From contig NZ_BMCR01000003.1 of NCBI RefSeq assembly GCF_014635285.1, forward strand, positions 620,001 through 684,000: a stretch of DNA of 64,000 nucleotides, in the 5' to 3' direction. The translations under genes were made by a program, and so were the position numbers. Positions 8,465 through 17,424 of this stretch are shown piece after piece (the stretch's first letter is position 1; each line of letters begins with the position of its first letter). The stretch comes from Stappia taiwanensis. Its GTDB lineage: Bacteria > Pseudomonadota > Alphaproteobacteria > Rhizobiales > Stappiaceae. The notes under the pieces were generated by a model, which saw only the letters and a list, made by a program, of their open reading frames with translations, had not been told where the DNA came from and did not search any database.

Positions 8465-10435
8465 GTGCGGGACAAAGGTGCGGTTTGCCTCTGGATTGGA
8501 GGGTCCGTGCGACATGATGTGATCGAGGCATCCGCCCGGGTCCGTAGTCTAGCACAAGAGCGCGCCCCGCCGTCCAGCCGTTCGCCGTCGGCGCGGCGGG
8601 TGGTGCGTCCCCGGTCGGCCATGACGCGGGACTGGCCCGAGGAGGTGGCCCTGTTGTGCGACAGGGGGCTGGCCGAGGCGGCGCTTGTGCCGCTTGCCCG
8701 GGAGGCGCGGCGCTGCGGATTGCCGCTTGGGCGAGTGCTGCTGCAGCGCGGCCTGGTGTCCAGCGACGCCTACTACTGCGCCTTTGCCGAGGTTTGCGGC
8801 GTTCCCTTCCTGTGCCGGGGCAGCTTTCGGGCGCGGCATGACCCCGCCTTCCCGCCGCCGCCCGGGTTCGCCGGGCCCCTGTCGATCGGTCGTACCGCGC
8901 GCGGTGAGACCATCGTCGCGGTGGTGCCTCCCGTCGGCGGCACGGCTGCCTTTCTCGATCTGCTGCGGCGCTTTCCGGGCTTGCGCGGTCGGGTGCGCAT
9001 CACCACCCCGGAGGCGCTTGCCGAGGCGGTGGCCATCGCCGATCCGGGGGCACGGCTGTCGCTGCTGCGGTCCGAGGTCTCTGCCCGCCGTCTTTTGGCA
9101 CCTGGGCAGATGGCAACCGGCATGGCGATGCTGCTCGCGCTGCTTCTGGGAATGTTGCTGCCGCTCTCGGTGCTGCTCATCCTGGTCTCGCTGATGGTGA
9201 CCGTTGCCGGCATGGTGCTTGGCGGCATCCGGCTGATGGCCGGGATCGGCGCGCGCGAAAGCCCGCGCCCGGGGCATTCGCTGGCGAATGGGCAACTGCC
9301 GTTCTACACGGTTCTGGTACCGCTCTACCGCGAGGCGCGGGTGGTCGAGCAATTGGTGGCGAGCCTTGCCGCATTGGATTATCCCGCCTCTCGCTTGGAA
9401 GTCCTGTTCCTGCTGGAAGCGGAGGATCGGGAGACCCGCGCGGCGCTGATGCCGCTGCTTCATCCCCATATGCGTTGCATCGAGGTGCCGGAGGGGAGCC
9501 CGCGCACCAAGCCGCGCGCCCTTGCCCACGGACTGGAGCTGGCGCGCGGCGAGCTTGTCACGGTGTTCGACGGGGAGGATCGTCCGGAACCGGCGCAACT
9601 GCGCCTGGCCGCTTCGCGCTTTGCCGAATTGCCCGGCTCCGTGGCAGCGCTGCAGGCGCATCTTGCGGTCGATCATCTCAGCCGTAATCTCTTCGCCCGG
9701 CAGTTCCTGCTGGAATACGCCGGGTTGTTCGACTGTCTGCTGCCGTTCCTGTCGGCGCAGGGCTTTCCCTTTCCCCTCGGTGGAACCTCCAATCACTTTC
9801 GCCGCGAGGCGCTGGAGGAGGTCGGGGGCTGGGATCCGTACAATGTCACCGAGGATGCGGATCTGGCGGTGCGGCTTTGCCGGGCCGGCTACGACCTGAA
9901 GATGTTGGGCAGCACCACTTTCGAGGAAGCGCCGATCGGCTGGCGGGCCTGGCACGGCCAGCGCACCCGCTGGCTGAAGGGGTGGCTCCAGACCTTGCTG
10001 GTGGCGGTGCGCGAGCCGCACGCGCTGATCCGCGATCTGCGCGGCACGCTGCTGCCCATCCTCGGTCTTTACGTGCTGGCAATGGTGACGACCCTGGCTG
10101 CCCATCCGGTGTTCGTGGTGTTTCTGTTGCTCTATGGTCTCGATGCGGCGCCGATCCCGCTGGCCGGCACCCTGACGGGGGATTGCATCGCCGTGCTGGC
10201 CGGAGTCAGCGTGGTTCTGTGTTATGCCAGCATGGCCGTGGTGACCCTGCGCGGGGCGGCCATGCGCCGCTGGCCGGTGGGGCTTCTCGATCTGATGGTG
10301 ATCCCGTTCTACTGGCTCGTCCAGAGCTTGGCCTTCTATGCGGCGGTGGTCGATTTGCTACGCCGCCCCCATGACTGGTGCAAGACCGAACACGGGGTTG
10401 CCAAGCGGCCCGTGCATGGGCGATCGCAGGCATGA
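8465..10435 (+). CDS. Processive family 2 glycosyltransferase with N-terminal MshEN/GSPII_E-like domain
   Basis: A 656-residue membrane glycosyltransferase that resembles cellulose/curdlan synthases. Catalytic motifs are DGED near residue 369 (metal/UDP binding), EDADLAVRL (general base) and QRTRW at about 499 (the Q-x-x-RW of processive enzymes). Two hydrophobic segments at about 217-260 and four more after the catalytic domain form the polymer channel. The N-terminus has LGRVLLQRGLVSSDAYYCAFAEV, cited here as LGRVLLQRGLV then YYCAFAEV, like the MshEN domain of type II secretion ATPases. GTG 8465 has GGGGAG 9 nt upstream; an ATG at 8621 would remove 52 poorly conserved residues. It probably makes an exopolysaccharide; the polymer is unknown. 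Confidence 0.82.
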   Translation: MRDKGAVCLWIGGSVRHDVIEASARVRSLAQERAPPSSRSPSARRVVRPRSAMTRDWPEEVALLCDRGLAEAALVPLAREARRCGLPLGRVLLQRGLVSSDAYYCAFAEVCGVPFLCRGSFRARHDPAFPPPPGFAGPLSIGRTARGETIVAVVPPVGGTAAFLDLLRRFPGLRGRVRITTPEALAEAVAIADPGARLSLLRSEVSARRLLAPGQMATGMAMLLALLLGMLLPLSVLLILVSLMVTVAGMVLGGIRLMAGIGARESPRPGHSLANGQLPFYTVLVPLYREARVVEQLVASLAALDYPASRLEVLFLLEAEDRETRAALMPLLHPHMRCIEVPEGSPRTKPRALAHGLELARGELVTVFDGEDRPEPAQLRLAASRFAELPGSVAALQAHLAVDHLSRNLFARQFLLEYAGLFDCLLPFLSAQGFPFPLGGTSNHFRREALEEVGGWDPYNVTEDADLAVRLCRAGYDLKMLGSTTFEEAPIGWRAWHGQRTRWLKGWLQTLLVAVREPHALIRDLRGTLLPILGLYVLAMVTTLAAHPVFVVFLLLYGLDAAPIPLAGTLTGDCIAVLAGVSVVLCYASMAVVTLRGAAMRRWPVGLLDLMVIPFYWLVQSLAFYAAVVDLLRRPHDWCKTEHGVAKRPVHGRSQA

Positions 10436-10616
10436 GGCGCGGAACTGGCCGGAGATTGACGAGTGGTATGGACGGCTGGTTGACGCCCGGCAGGCGCAGG
10501 GAGTGGCAGAGGCACGTCACACTCGGTGTCAGTCTTTTCAGAAGCTTCCGCCAGATTATGTTACCCATACCGAATTGACGACACGCGGCCCCTCCGCCCG
10601 ATGACAGGATTGCCCT

Positions 10617-11867
10617 TTGCCCTCTTCCTTCCGCTTCGTCCATGCCGCCGATCTGCATCTGGGCAGCCCGTTCAAGGGCCTGTCCGCCCGCGACCCGGAA
10701 CTCGCCCATCGCTTTGCCGAGGCAACGCGCAAGGCCTTCACCGCGCTGGTGTCACGCACGCTGGAGCTGAAGGCTGATTTCATGGTGATCGCCGGCGATG
10801 TCTATGACGGGGAATGGCAGGACAACGCGGTCGGCCTGTTCTTTAATCGGGAGATCGCCCGGCTCGACCGCGCCGGCATTCCGGTCTTCGTCCTGCGCGG
10901 CAACCACGATGCCGCCAGTGTCGTCACCCGCAGCATTTCCATGCCGGAGAATGTGCGTGGCTTTGACACGCGGAAGCCGCAGACCCACCGGCTTGAGCCG
11001 CTGCGCGTCGCCTTGCACGGCCAGAGCTTCGCGGACCGGTCGCAAGGCGACAATCTGGCCCGCAGCTATCCGGCGCCGGAGCCGGGCTGGTTCAACATCG
11101 GCGTGTTGCACACCTCGCTGACCGGACGCCCGCCCCATGCCGATTACGCGCCCTGTTCGGTGGATGACCTGCGTGCGCGCGGCTACGACTACTGGGCGCT
11201 GGGGCATGTGCATGATCACGAGGTGATCGACACCGATCCGCATATCGTCTTTCCCGGCAATCTTCAGGGCCGCAGCATTCGCGAGACCGGTGCCAAGGGC
11301 GCGGTGCTGGTGACCGTCACCGATGGCCGGGTGACCGGCTGTGAGCGGATGATTGTCGATGAAGCGCGCTGGGCGCTGCTGGAACTGGATATCTCCGGCC
11401 TCGCCGATCTCGACGCCATTCTTTCCGCCCTTGAGGAAGCGCTGCGCCCACATGTTCAGGCAGCGGAGGGCCGCGCCCTTGCCCTGCGGCTGCGGCTTTC
11501 CGGCGAAAGCTCGCTGCGCGCCTGGCTGTTGGCCAACCGGGCGTTGCTGCGGGACGAGGCGCAGGCGGCGGCCGCCCGGGTGGATGCGGATGTCTCGCTG
11601 GAAAAGCTGGTGCTGGATGTGACCGGCGGCGAGGCGCGAGAAGCTGAGGCGGAAAACGGCGATCCGCTGATCGACCTTGGCGGCATGCTTGCCGGGTTGC
11701 GGCAGGACCCCGAGGTTCTGGCGGCGGTGGAGGAGGTGATCGGTCAGGTGACGGGCAAGATGCCCCATGGCCTGGGCGCGGATCTGGACACCGGACCCGA
11801 GGCCCTTGCCGCCTTGATCGAGGAGGCGGGCGAGGTCCTGCTGCAGAAGGTCGGAGGCAAGGACTGA
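10617..11867 (+). CDS. yhaO: YhaO-type metallophosphoesterase, SbcD-like DNA repair nuclease
   Basis: A 416-residue calcineurin-like phosphoesterase related to SbcD/Mre11. Metal-binding motifs come in order: DLH (residues 12-14), AGDVYDG, RGNHDA, and GHVHDHEV. A C-terminal helical region would contact the partner ATPase. TTG 10617 is used as start; AGGA lies 8-9 nt upstream and the protein begins directly with the first strand (FRFVHAADLH). It ends 4 bp before the yhaN start, so the two form a coupled nuclease/ATPase pair. The DNA substrate has not been established for most YhaO proteins. Confidence 0.85.
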   Translation: MPSSFRFVHAADLHLGSPFKGLSARDPELAHRFAEATRKAFTALVSRTLELKADFMVIAGDVYDGEWQDNAVGLFFNREIARLDRAGIPVFVLRGNHDAASVVTRSISMPENVRGFDTRKPQTHRLEPLRVALHGQSFADRSQGDNLARSYPAPEPGWFNIGVLHTSLTGRPPHADYAPCSVDDLRARGYDYWALGHVHDHEVIDTDPHIVFPGNLQGRSIRETGAKGAVLVTVTDGRVTGCERMIVDEARWALLELDISGLADLDAILSALEEALRPHVQAAEGRALALRLRLSGESSLRAWLLANRALLRDEAQAAAARVDADVSLEKLVLDVTGGEAREAEAENGDPLIDLGGMLAGLRQDPEVLAAVEEVIGQVTGKMPHGLGADLDTGPEALAALIEEAGEVLLQKVGGKD

Positions 11868-11871
11868 TCCC

Positions 11872-14800
11872 ATGCGTTTCGACCGGCTCGATATCCTGCG
11901 CTTCGGCGCGCTCACAGATCGCCATTTCACGTTTCGGGAGGGCGCCCGGCTGCATCTGGTCTACGGCGCCAACGAGGCGGGCAAGACCTCGCTGCTGGCG
12001 GCGATCTCCGATCTGCTGTTCGGCTTTTCCGAGCAGCGCAAGGGCGTGCCCCGCTACGACTTCCTGCATGACGGGCCGAGCCTGAGGGTCGGCGCGACCA
12101 TTCGCAACAGTGCTGGCGACAGCCTGTCGTTCCGGCGCCGGCGCGGGCGCAAGAACACGCTTCTGAGCCACGACGAGGCGGAAACGCCCTTGCGCGACGA
12201 TGCGCTTCACCCCTTTCTCGGCGGGCTTGGGCGCGATGTGTTCCAGCGGGCCTTCGGTCTTGATTCCGCCCGGTTGCGCCTTGGCGCCGAGGCGATGCTG
12301 GCCGGTGAGGGCGATGTGGGCGGGGCGCTGTTCGCCGCCGCCTCCGGCCTGCACGGGCTGGCGGGGGTCAAGGCCGGGCTGGAGGCGGAGGCGGGCGCTC
12401 TGTTCGCCCCGCGCAAGTCGAAGGACCGGCGGTTTTATCAGGTGCTGGAACGCTACACCGAGGCCCGTGCCCGGGAGCGCGACCGGCAACTCAAACAGAA
12501 CGATTGGAAGGCGCTGAATACCGCCATCGCCGAGGCCGAGGCGGCGCTGGAGGAGGCACGCGACGATTTGACGGCGACCCGGCGCCGGCGCGCCCGGTTG
12601 CAGCTCCTGAGCCGGATCAAGCCGCTGCTTGCCGATATCGATGCGGTGGATCACGCGCTCGCCGCCTTTGCGGATCTGGGCGAGGTGCCCGAGGGCGTGG
12701 CCGCAACCCTTCAGGCCGCGCATGAACGGGCCGAACGCAAGGACGCGGCGGCGCGCGAGGCGGCGGCGCGCGCGGCAGCGGCAGGGCAAGCCCATGCGCG
12801 CATTTCGGTCGATGCGGATGTGCTCGCCCGGGCCGAGGAGATCACCGCGCTGTTCGGCGAAACCGGGGCCTATCAGTCGCGGCGGCAGGATCTGCCGCGC
12901 ATCGAGGCGGAGCGCGATGGCTATGCCGCCGAGCTGCGCCAGCACCTGCTCCGGCTCGGCCTGACGGGGGAGGATGGCACGGCGCTGGAAGCCGGTCTTG
13001 AAGCGCGCCAGCCGACCGATGCGGCGCTGGCCAGCTTGCGCGAACTGACCCGGGAGGGGCGCCGGCTGGGTGAGGCGCTCGCCGGTCTTGACCGGGCCTT
13101 GCAGGAAGAGCGCGATGGGCTGGAGCGGATGTCGGCGGAGGGGCGCGGCACCGGGGCGGTCGAGGATCCGGCGCCACTGCGGCTGCGCCTTGAGGCACTG
13201 GCGCCGGACCTGCAGGCGCTGGAGGCACTGGCGGATCTGGAAACCCGGCATCGGCGAGCCTTGCGCGAAGCGGAAGCCATGGCCGCCCGTCTCGTGCCGC
13301 CCCTGCCGAAGACGCAAAGGGCGGCGGATGTGCCGTTGCCGGCACGTGAGGTGATCGCCGAGCATGCTCGGCGGCGGCGCGACACCGCCGAGGCCCTTGC
13401 CGCCTGCCGCGATAAGCTGGCGGCGAACAGGGCTGAGCGGGAGCGGCTTCAGGCGGAGATAACCGACGCGGAACGGCGCGGGCCGGTGCCTTCCCGCGAC
13501 GCGATTGCCGAGGCGCGCGGCGCCCGCGATGCCCGCTTCGCCCAGCTTGCCGAGGGGCTGACCGACGGCGGCGCCGAGGCGCTGGCGGCGCTTGGCGAGC
13601 GGGTGCTGGGCTACAGCACCCTTGTGGCCGAGGCGGACCGGCTGGCCGATGCGGCGCTGGCGGATGCGGATCGGGTGGCCCGGCACGCGGCGGCGGTGGC
13701 CCGGCTTGCCGCCGTCGATGCGCAAGGGGCTGCGCGCGAAAAGGAGCTGGGCGAGTTTGACGCCCGGCAGGCCGAAGAGGATACCGCCTGGCGCGCGCTG
13801 TTCGCCCCCATCGGCGTCCTGCCGGAAGCGCCGGAGCGGATGCTCGACTGGGGCCGCGAGGTGGAGCAGCTTGCCAGGGCCGAGGCCGAGGCGGCCCAGC
13901 TTCAGGATCAGATCGACCGGCTGCACCGGCTGGCCGATGGCTTGCGGCCGGAACTCTTGGGCATCGCTCGCGCAGGCAAGCTGGTGGATGTCGACGACCT
14001 GCCGACGGCCGGTCTGGCGCGGGCACTGTCCCAGCATCTGCGCCAGAGGTCCGAGGCCTGGACCGCCGGGCGCACCTTGGCCGGGCGCCGCGCGGATGCC
14101 GAAGACCGGTTGCAGCGCCGGCAAGAGGAGCGGGCGCGGGTGGCCGAAGAGCGGGCGCGCTGGCAAGACGCGTTTGCCCGCGCGGTGCCCGCAGTCGGGC
14201 TCGCCGCCGATGCCACGATTGCCGCTGCGGAGGCGGCGGTCTCCCTGTGGCAGGAGATCCCGCGCATTCGTCAGGATCGGGATCGCAGCGCCCGCCGGGT
14301 TGCCGGGATGCAGCGCGACAATGAGGCGTTCGCGGCGCGGGTCAGGACGCTGGCGGCGGCGGTCGCGCCGGATCTGGAGGTGGATGCACCGGAGCGGATG
14401 GCCGATGCGCTGCGCCGGCGGCTTGAGGCGGCGCGTGAGGCAAGCGCCCGCGAGCGCGACGCGCGCGGTGCGGTGGAGGCCGCCGAGACCCAGTTGAAGG
14501 CGGCACAAGAGGAAGCCCGGGCGGCCAGCGCGGCGCTGGCTGAGATCTGCGATGGCCTGCCTGACACCCTTGATCCGGCGATGCGCGATCCGGCGGCGCT
14601 GGCCCGCAGGCTGCATGACCGGGACGAGAAGCTGGGGGAACGGGCCCGGCTCACCAGCCTGTTCGACAAGCAGACGGCAGGGGAGGACCGCGACCGTCTG
14701 CGGCAGGAGCTTGCCAGGTTCGATCTTGAGGCGGCCTCGGTCGATCTGGAGCTTCTGGAGCAGGAGGAAATCCGCCGGCAGGATCACCTTGCCACTGTTG

Positions 14801-15393
14801 CGGCCGATCTGAAGGCGCGCGAGGCACGGCGCGAGGAATGGAAGACGAGCGAGGGCGCGGAGGGCGCCGCCTTCGACCGGATGGCGGCGGAAACGGATCT
14901 GGCGGAGGTGGCGCGGGAGTGGAGCGTCCTCAAGGTCGCGGCGCTGCTTCTCGGCGAGGCGATGGAACGTCATCGGCAGCAGGAGAGCGACCCGTTGCTG
15001 GAGCGGGCCGGGGACCTCTTCTCGGCGATCACCGGCGGTGCCTTCGCGGGGCTGTGTCAGGACTATGGCGATGATGACCATCCGCATCTGATGGCGCTGC
15101 GCCCTGAAGGGGAAATGGTCGCTATTGACGGTCTGAGCGAGGGCAGCCGGGACCAGCTTTACCTCGCCCTGCGGCTGGCGTTTCTCGCCGACTATGCCAC
15201 TCGGTCCGAGGTCGCGCCGTTCATTTGCGACGACCTGTTCCAGACCTTCGATGACCAGCGCACCGCCAGCGGGCTGGAGGCACTTGCCAAGGTCTCCGGC
15301 ACGGTGCAGCCGATCCTGTTTACCCACCATAAAAGCGTGGTGGCCGCCGCCGAGCGGGTGCTCGGCGATGGCCTGGACCTTTTGGAGTTGTGA
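11872..15393 (+). CDS. yhaN: YhaN-type SbcC/Rad50-like ATPase
   Basis: A 1173-residue SMC-type ATPase. Walker A GANEAGKTS lies at residues 32-40. The ABC signature LSEGSRDQL (about 1089) and Walker B FICDDLFQTFDD (about 1118-1129) are at the far C-terminus, separated by about 1000 residues of heptad-rich Ala/Glu/Arg helix. This is the Rad50/SbcC layout, in which the coiled coil folds back to join the two half-ATPases. There is no CxxC zinc hook in the middle, as is usual for YhaN. With yhaO just upstream it probably processes DNA ends or structured DNA. Confidence 0.87.
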   Translation: MRFDRLDILRFGALTDRHFTFREGARLHLVYGANEAGKTSLLAAISDLLFGFSEQRKGVPRYDFLHDGPSLRVGATIRNSAGDSLSFRRRRGRKNTLLSHDEAETPLRDDALHPFLGGLGRDVFQRAFGLDSARLRLGAEAMLAGEGDVGGALFAAASGLHGLAGVKAGLEAEAGALFAPRKSKDRRFYQVLERYTEARARERDRQLKQNDWKALNTAIAEAEAALEEARDDLTATRRRRARLQLLSRIKPLLADIDAVDHALAAFADLGEVPEGVAATLQAAHERAERKDAAAREAAARAAAAGQAHARISVDADVLARAEEITALFGETGAYQSRRQDLPRIEAERDGYAAELRQHLLRLGLTGEDGTALEAGLEARQPTDAALASLRELTREGRRLGEALAGLDRALQEERDGLERMSAEGRGTGAVEDPAPLRLRLEALAPDLQALEALADLETRHRRALREAEAMAARLVPPLPKTQRAADVPLPAREVIAEHARRRRDTAEALAACRDKLAANRAERERLQAEITDAERRGPVPSRDAIAEARGARDARFAQLAEGLTDGGAEALAALGERVLGYSTLVAEADRLADAALADADRVARHAAAVARLAAVDAQGAAREKELGEFDARQAEEDTAWRALFAPIGVLPEAPERMLDWGREVEQLARAEAEAAQLQDQIDRLHRLADGLRPELLGIARAGKLVDVDDLPTAGLARALSQHLRQRSEAWTAGRTLAGRRADAEDRLQRRQEERARVAEERARWQDAFARAVPAVGLAADATIAAAEAAVSLWQEIPRIRQDRDRSARRVAGMQRDNEAFAARVRTLAAAVAPDLEVDAPERMADALRRRLEAAREASARERDARGAVEAAETQLKAAQEEARAASAALAEICDGLPDTLDPAMRDPAALARRLHDRDEKLGERARLTSLFDKQTAGEDRDRLRQELARFDLEAASVDLELLEQEEIRRQDHLATVAADLKAREARREEWKTSEGAEGAAFDRMAAETDLAEVAREWSVLKVAALLLGEAMERHRQQESDPLLERAGDLFSAITGGAFAGLCQDYGDDDHPHLMALRPEGEMVAIDGLSEGSRDQLYLALRLAFLADYATRSEVAPFICDDLFQTFDDQRTASGLEALAKVSGTVQPILFTHHKSVVAAAERVLGDGLDLLEL

Positions 15394-15395
15394 TT

Positions 15396-17003
15396 ATGCT
15401 GCTTTCTGGCCTCAAGATATTTGCCTGCGCGCCTGCAACGCCGCGCCGACCGGGTGTGAGAATGGCGGCCACCGTGCTCTGCGCGGCCGTGCTCGCCGGA
15501 CCAGTGGCGGCAAAGGCGGCAGACCCGACCGCGCCCACCGTGCGGCAGGAGCGGATTCAGGCAGCCATCGACGGGCTCGACGGGCTGGCGCAGCGCACCC
15601 TGGCGGAGTTCAAGCTTCCCGGCCTTGCCATCGCCGTTGTGCATGAGGGCAAGACCGTGTTTGCCCGGGGCTATGGCGTTCGCGAACTCGGCAAGACGGC
15701 CAAGGTCGATGCGGATACGGTGTTCCAGATCGCCTCCCTGTCCAAATCGCTGGCGGCGAGCGTTGTCGCGCAGCAGGTCGGGGAAGGAAAGGTCGCATGG
15801 GACACACCGGTCAGCCGGCATCTTCCCTGGTTCACCCTGTCCGACCCCTGGGTCGGTGCCCATGTGACCATTGGCGATCTGTTCGCCCATCGCTCGGGTC
15901 TGCCCGATCATGCGGGCGACGATCTGGAACTTCTCGGCTTCTCCCGGCGCGAGATCCTGGAACGGTTGGACCAATTGCCGCTGAATGCCTATCGCGACAG
16001 CTACGCCTACACGAACTTCGGCCTGACGACGGCGGCCGAGGCGGTGGCGGAGGCCGCCGGCACCGACTGGGCGAGCCTTTCGGAAAAGGTGCTCTACGCA
16101 CCGCTGGGTATGGCCCGGACCAGCTCCCGCTTTGACGATTATCTGGCGCGTGACAACCGGGCGGTCGGCCATGCCTTCGCCGACGGTGCGTTTCGCGATC
16201 TGCAGCGGCGCAAGCCCGATGCTCAGTCGCCGGCGGGCGGCGTCAGCAGCACCGCGCGCGACATGGCCCGCTGGATGGCGATGGTGCTGGCCAATGGCCG
16301 GCATGGGGAGAAGGTCATCATCAAGGAGGCCGGACTGCTGCCCGCGCTCTCGCCGCAGGTTGTCTCAAGCCGCTCCGAGACGGCGGACCGCCTGCCGTCC
16401 TTCTATGGCTTCGGCGTGGGCGTCGGCATCTCTGGCGACGGCAGCGTCATGCTCAGCCATTCGGGGATGTTCGTGCTCGGCACCGGCACCAATTACATGA
16501 TGTCGCCGGCTCTTGATCTGGGCATTGTCGTTCTGTCCAACGGCGCCGGCGTCGGCGCGGTGGAGGCGGTCAGCGCCGAATTCATGGATCTGGCGATCAA
16601 TGGCAAGGTGACCCGCGACTGGGCCTCAGGCTATCGCGGGTTGTTCGAGGCGCAAAGACTGAACGCGCCCGCCGGAAGCACCGTCGGCAAGGCAGCGCCG
16701 GCGAAGCCCGAGCCGTCCGATGAGCTCGGCGATTTCGTCGGGACCTACGTCAGTGCTTATTTCGGCGCGGCGCGGGTCGATCTGGCGGAAGACAGGCTGG
16801 TTCTCACCCTCGGTCCGGACGAGCAGCGCTTCGAGTTGACCCACTGGTCGGGCAACAGCTTCGTCTTTCCGGTGTTCAACGAGGAGCAGCCCTATGGCTC
16901 GCGCTCGACCGTGACCTTCGACCTGTCCGCGCAAGACCCGTCCATGCGGGTCGAATTCCTCGACGAAAACGGCCTCGGCCTGTTCACCCGCACCGTGCGG
17001 TAG
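15396..17003 (+). CDS. Beta-lactamase family serine hydrolase (class C / penicillin-binding-like)
   Basis: A 535-residue periplasmic serine hydrolase with an N-terminal signal region ending near AAKAAD (about 44). The class C/DD-peptidase triad is complete: SLSK at 114-117 (nucleophile and lysine), YTN at 205-207, and HSG at 355-357 in place of KTG. A C-terminal lipocalin-like beta domain (about 430-535) follows, as in many esterase/peptidase members. ATG 15396 is 8 nt after GGAG inside the yhaN end; GTG 15390 is less well spaced. It may be co-transcribed with yhaON, although function is probably unrelated. D-aminopeptidase, esterase or beta-lactamase activity cannot be separated. Confidence 0.83.
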   Translation: MLLSGLKIFACAPATPRRPGVRMAATVLCAAVLAGPVAAKAADPTAPTVRQERIQAAIDGLDGLAQRTLAEFKLPGLAIAVVHEGKTVFARGYGVRELGKTAKVDADTVFQIASLSKSLAASVVAQQVGEGKVAWDTPVSRHLPWFTLSDPWVGAHVTIGDLFAHRSGLPDHAGDDLELLGFSRREILERLDQLPLNAYRDSYAYTNFGLTTAAEAVAEAAGTDWASLSEKVLYAPLGMARTSSRFDDYLARDNRAVGHAFADGAFRDLQRRKPDAQSPAGGVSSTARDMARWMAMVLANGRHGEKVIIKEAGLLPALSPQVVSSRSETADRLPSFYGFGVGVGISGDGSVMLSHSGMFVLGTGTNYMMSPALDLGIVVLSNGAGVGAVEAVSAEFMDLAINGKVTRDWASGYRGLFEAQRLNAPAGSTVGKAAPAKPEPSDELGDFVGTYVSAYFGAARVDLAEDRLVLTLGPDEQRFELTHWSGNSFVFPVFNEEQPYGSRSTVTFDLSAQDPSMRVEFLDENGLGLFTRTVR

Positions 17004-17019
17004 CGCGAAAACACCGCGT

Positions 17020-17041
17020 CCGCCCGGTATCGCTCGGGCGG
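17020..17041 (+). terminator. Weak hairpin after the serine hydrolase gene
   Basis: CCGCCCG (17020-17026) pairs with CGGGCGG (17035-17041), 17 bp after the stop. It lacks a U-run, so it may be only a 3' stabilising hairpin. Confidence 0.35.
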
Positions 17042-17119
17042 GCGTGCGGAACGCACAGGAGCGACACGCGCGGGCGTTTTTGCCGGCGGCGCTGGGCATC
17101 TGGCGATTTCAGGGGATTT

Positions 17120-17193
17120 TGGAGCGGGTGAAGGGAATCGAACCCTCGTCGTAAGCTTGGGAAGCTTCTGCTCTACCATTGAGCTACACCCGC
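17120..17193 (-). tRNA. tRNA-Gly (CCC anticodon)
   Basis: On the minus strand a complete cloverleaf runs from GCGGGTG at 17193 to CACCCGC at 17130-17124, followed by discriminator U and an encoded CCA (17122-17120). The D arm is GCTCAATGGTAGAGC, the anticodon loop TTCCCAA gives CCC at positions 34-36, and the T arm contains GGTTCGATTCC. The whole matches the bacterial glycine tRNA that reads GGG codons. Confidence 0.96.
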
Positions 17194-17424
17194 CTCGGCT
17201 GCCTATATCGTCTTGCCACCCGCACCCTGTCAAGGGCATAGGTGTCCGTCTCTCCCGCACCGGGCAGGAGTTGTCCCCGGGAAGTTGGCGGGGCGGCCTT
17301 CGGCTCGCCCGGTTTGTGGGGCAAGGCGCTTGAATTCAGGCGCCGGATCGCCACTTTTGGCAGCGCCGGGAGGTCCCCGGGCAAAAGTCATCGACCCCTC
17401 GCGTGGCAATGGAGAACAGGCAGA

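Noticed and set aside
10436-10616. Small protein between glycosyltransferase and yhaO
   Set aside because: Short frames of 66-88 residues exist, but they lack conservation, run into neighbours and have no good ribosome site.
11317-15330. Very long antisense open frame opposite yhaN
   Set aside because: It lies opposite a clear SMC-type ATPase, is rich in Arg, Gly, Pro and His, has no family motif, and reflects the GC-rich third positions of the real gene. The antisense frame opposite the RND pump (2189-5392) is the same case.
17120-17193. tRNA-Gly as an integration site
   Set aside because: No integrase gene next to it and no direct repeat of the tRNA 3' end was seen within the window.
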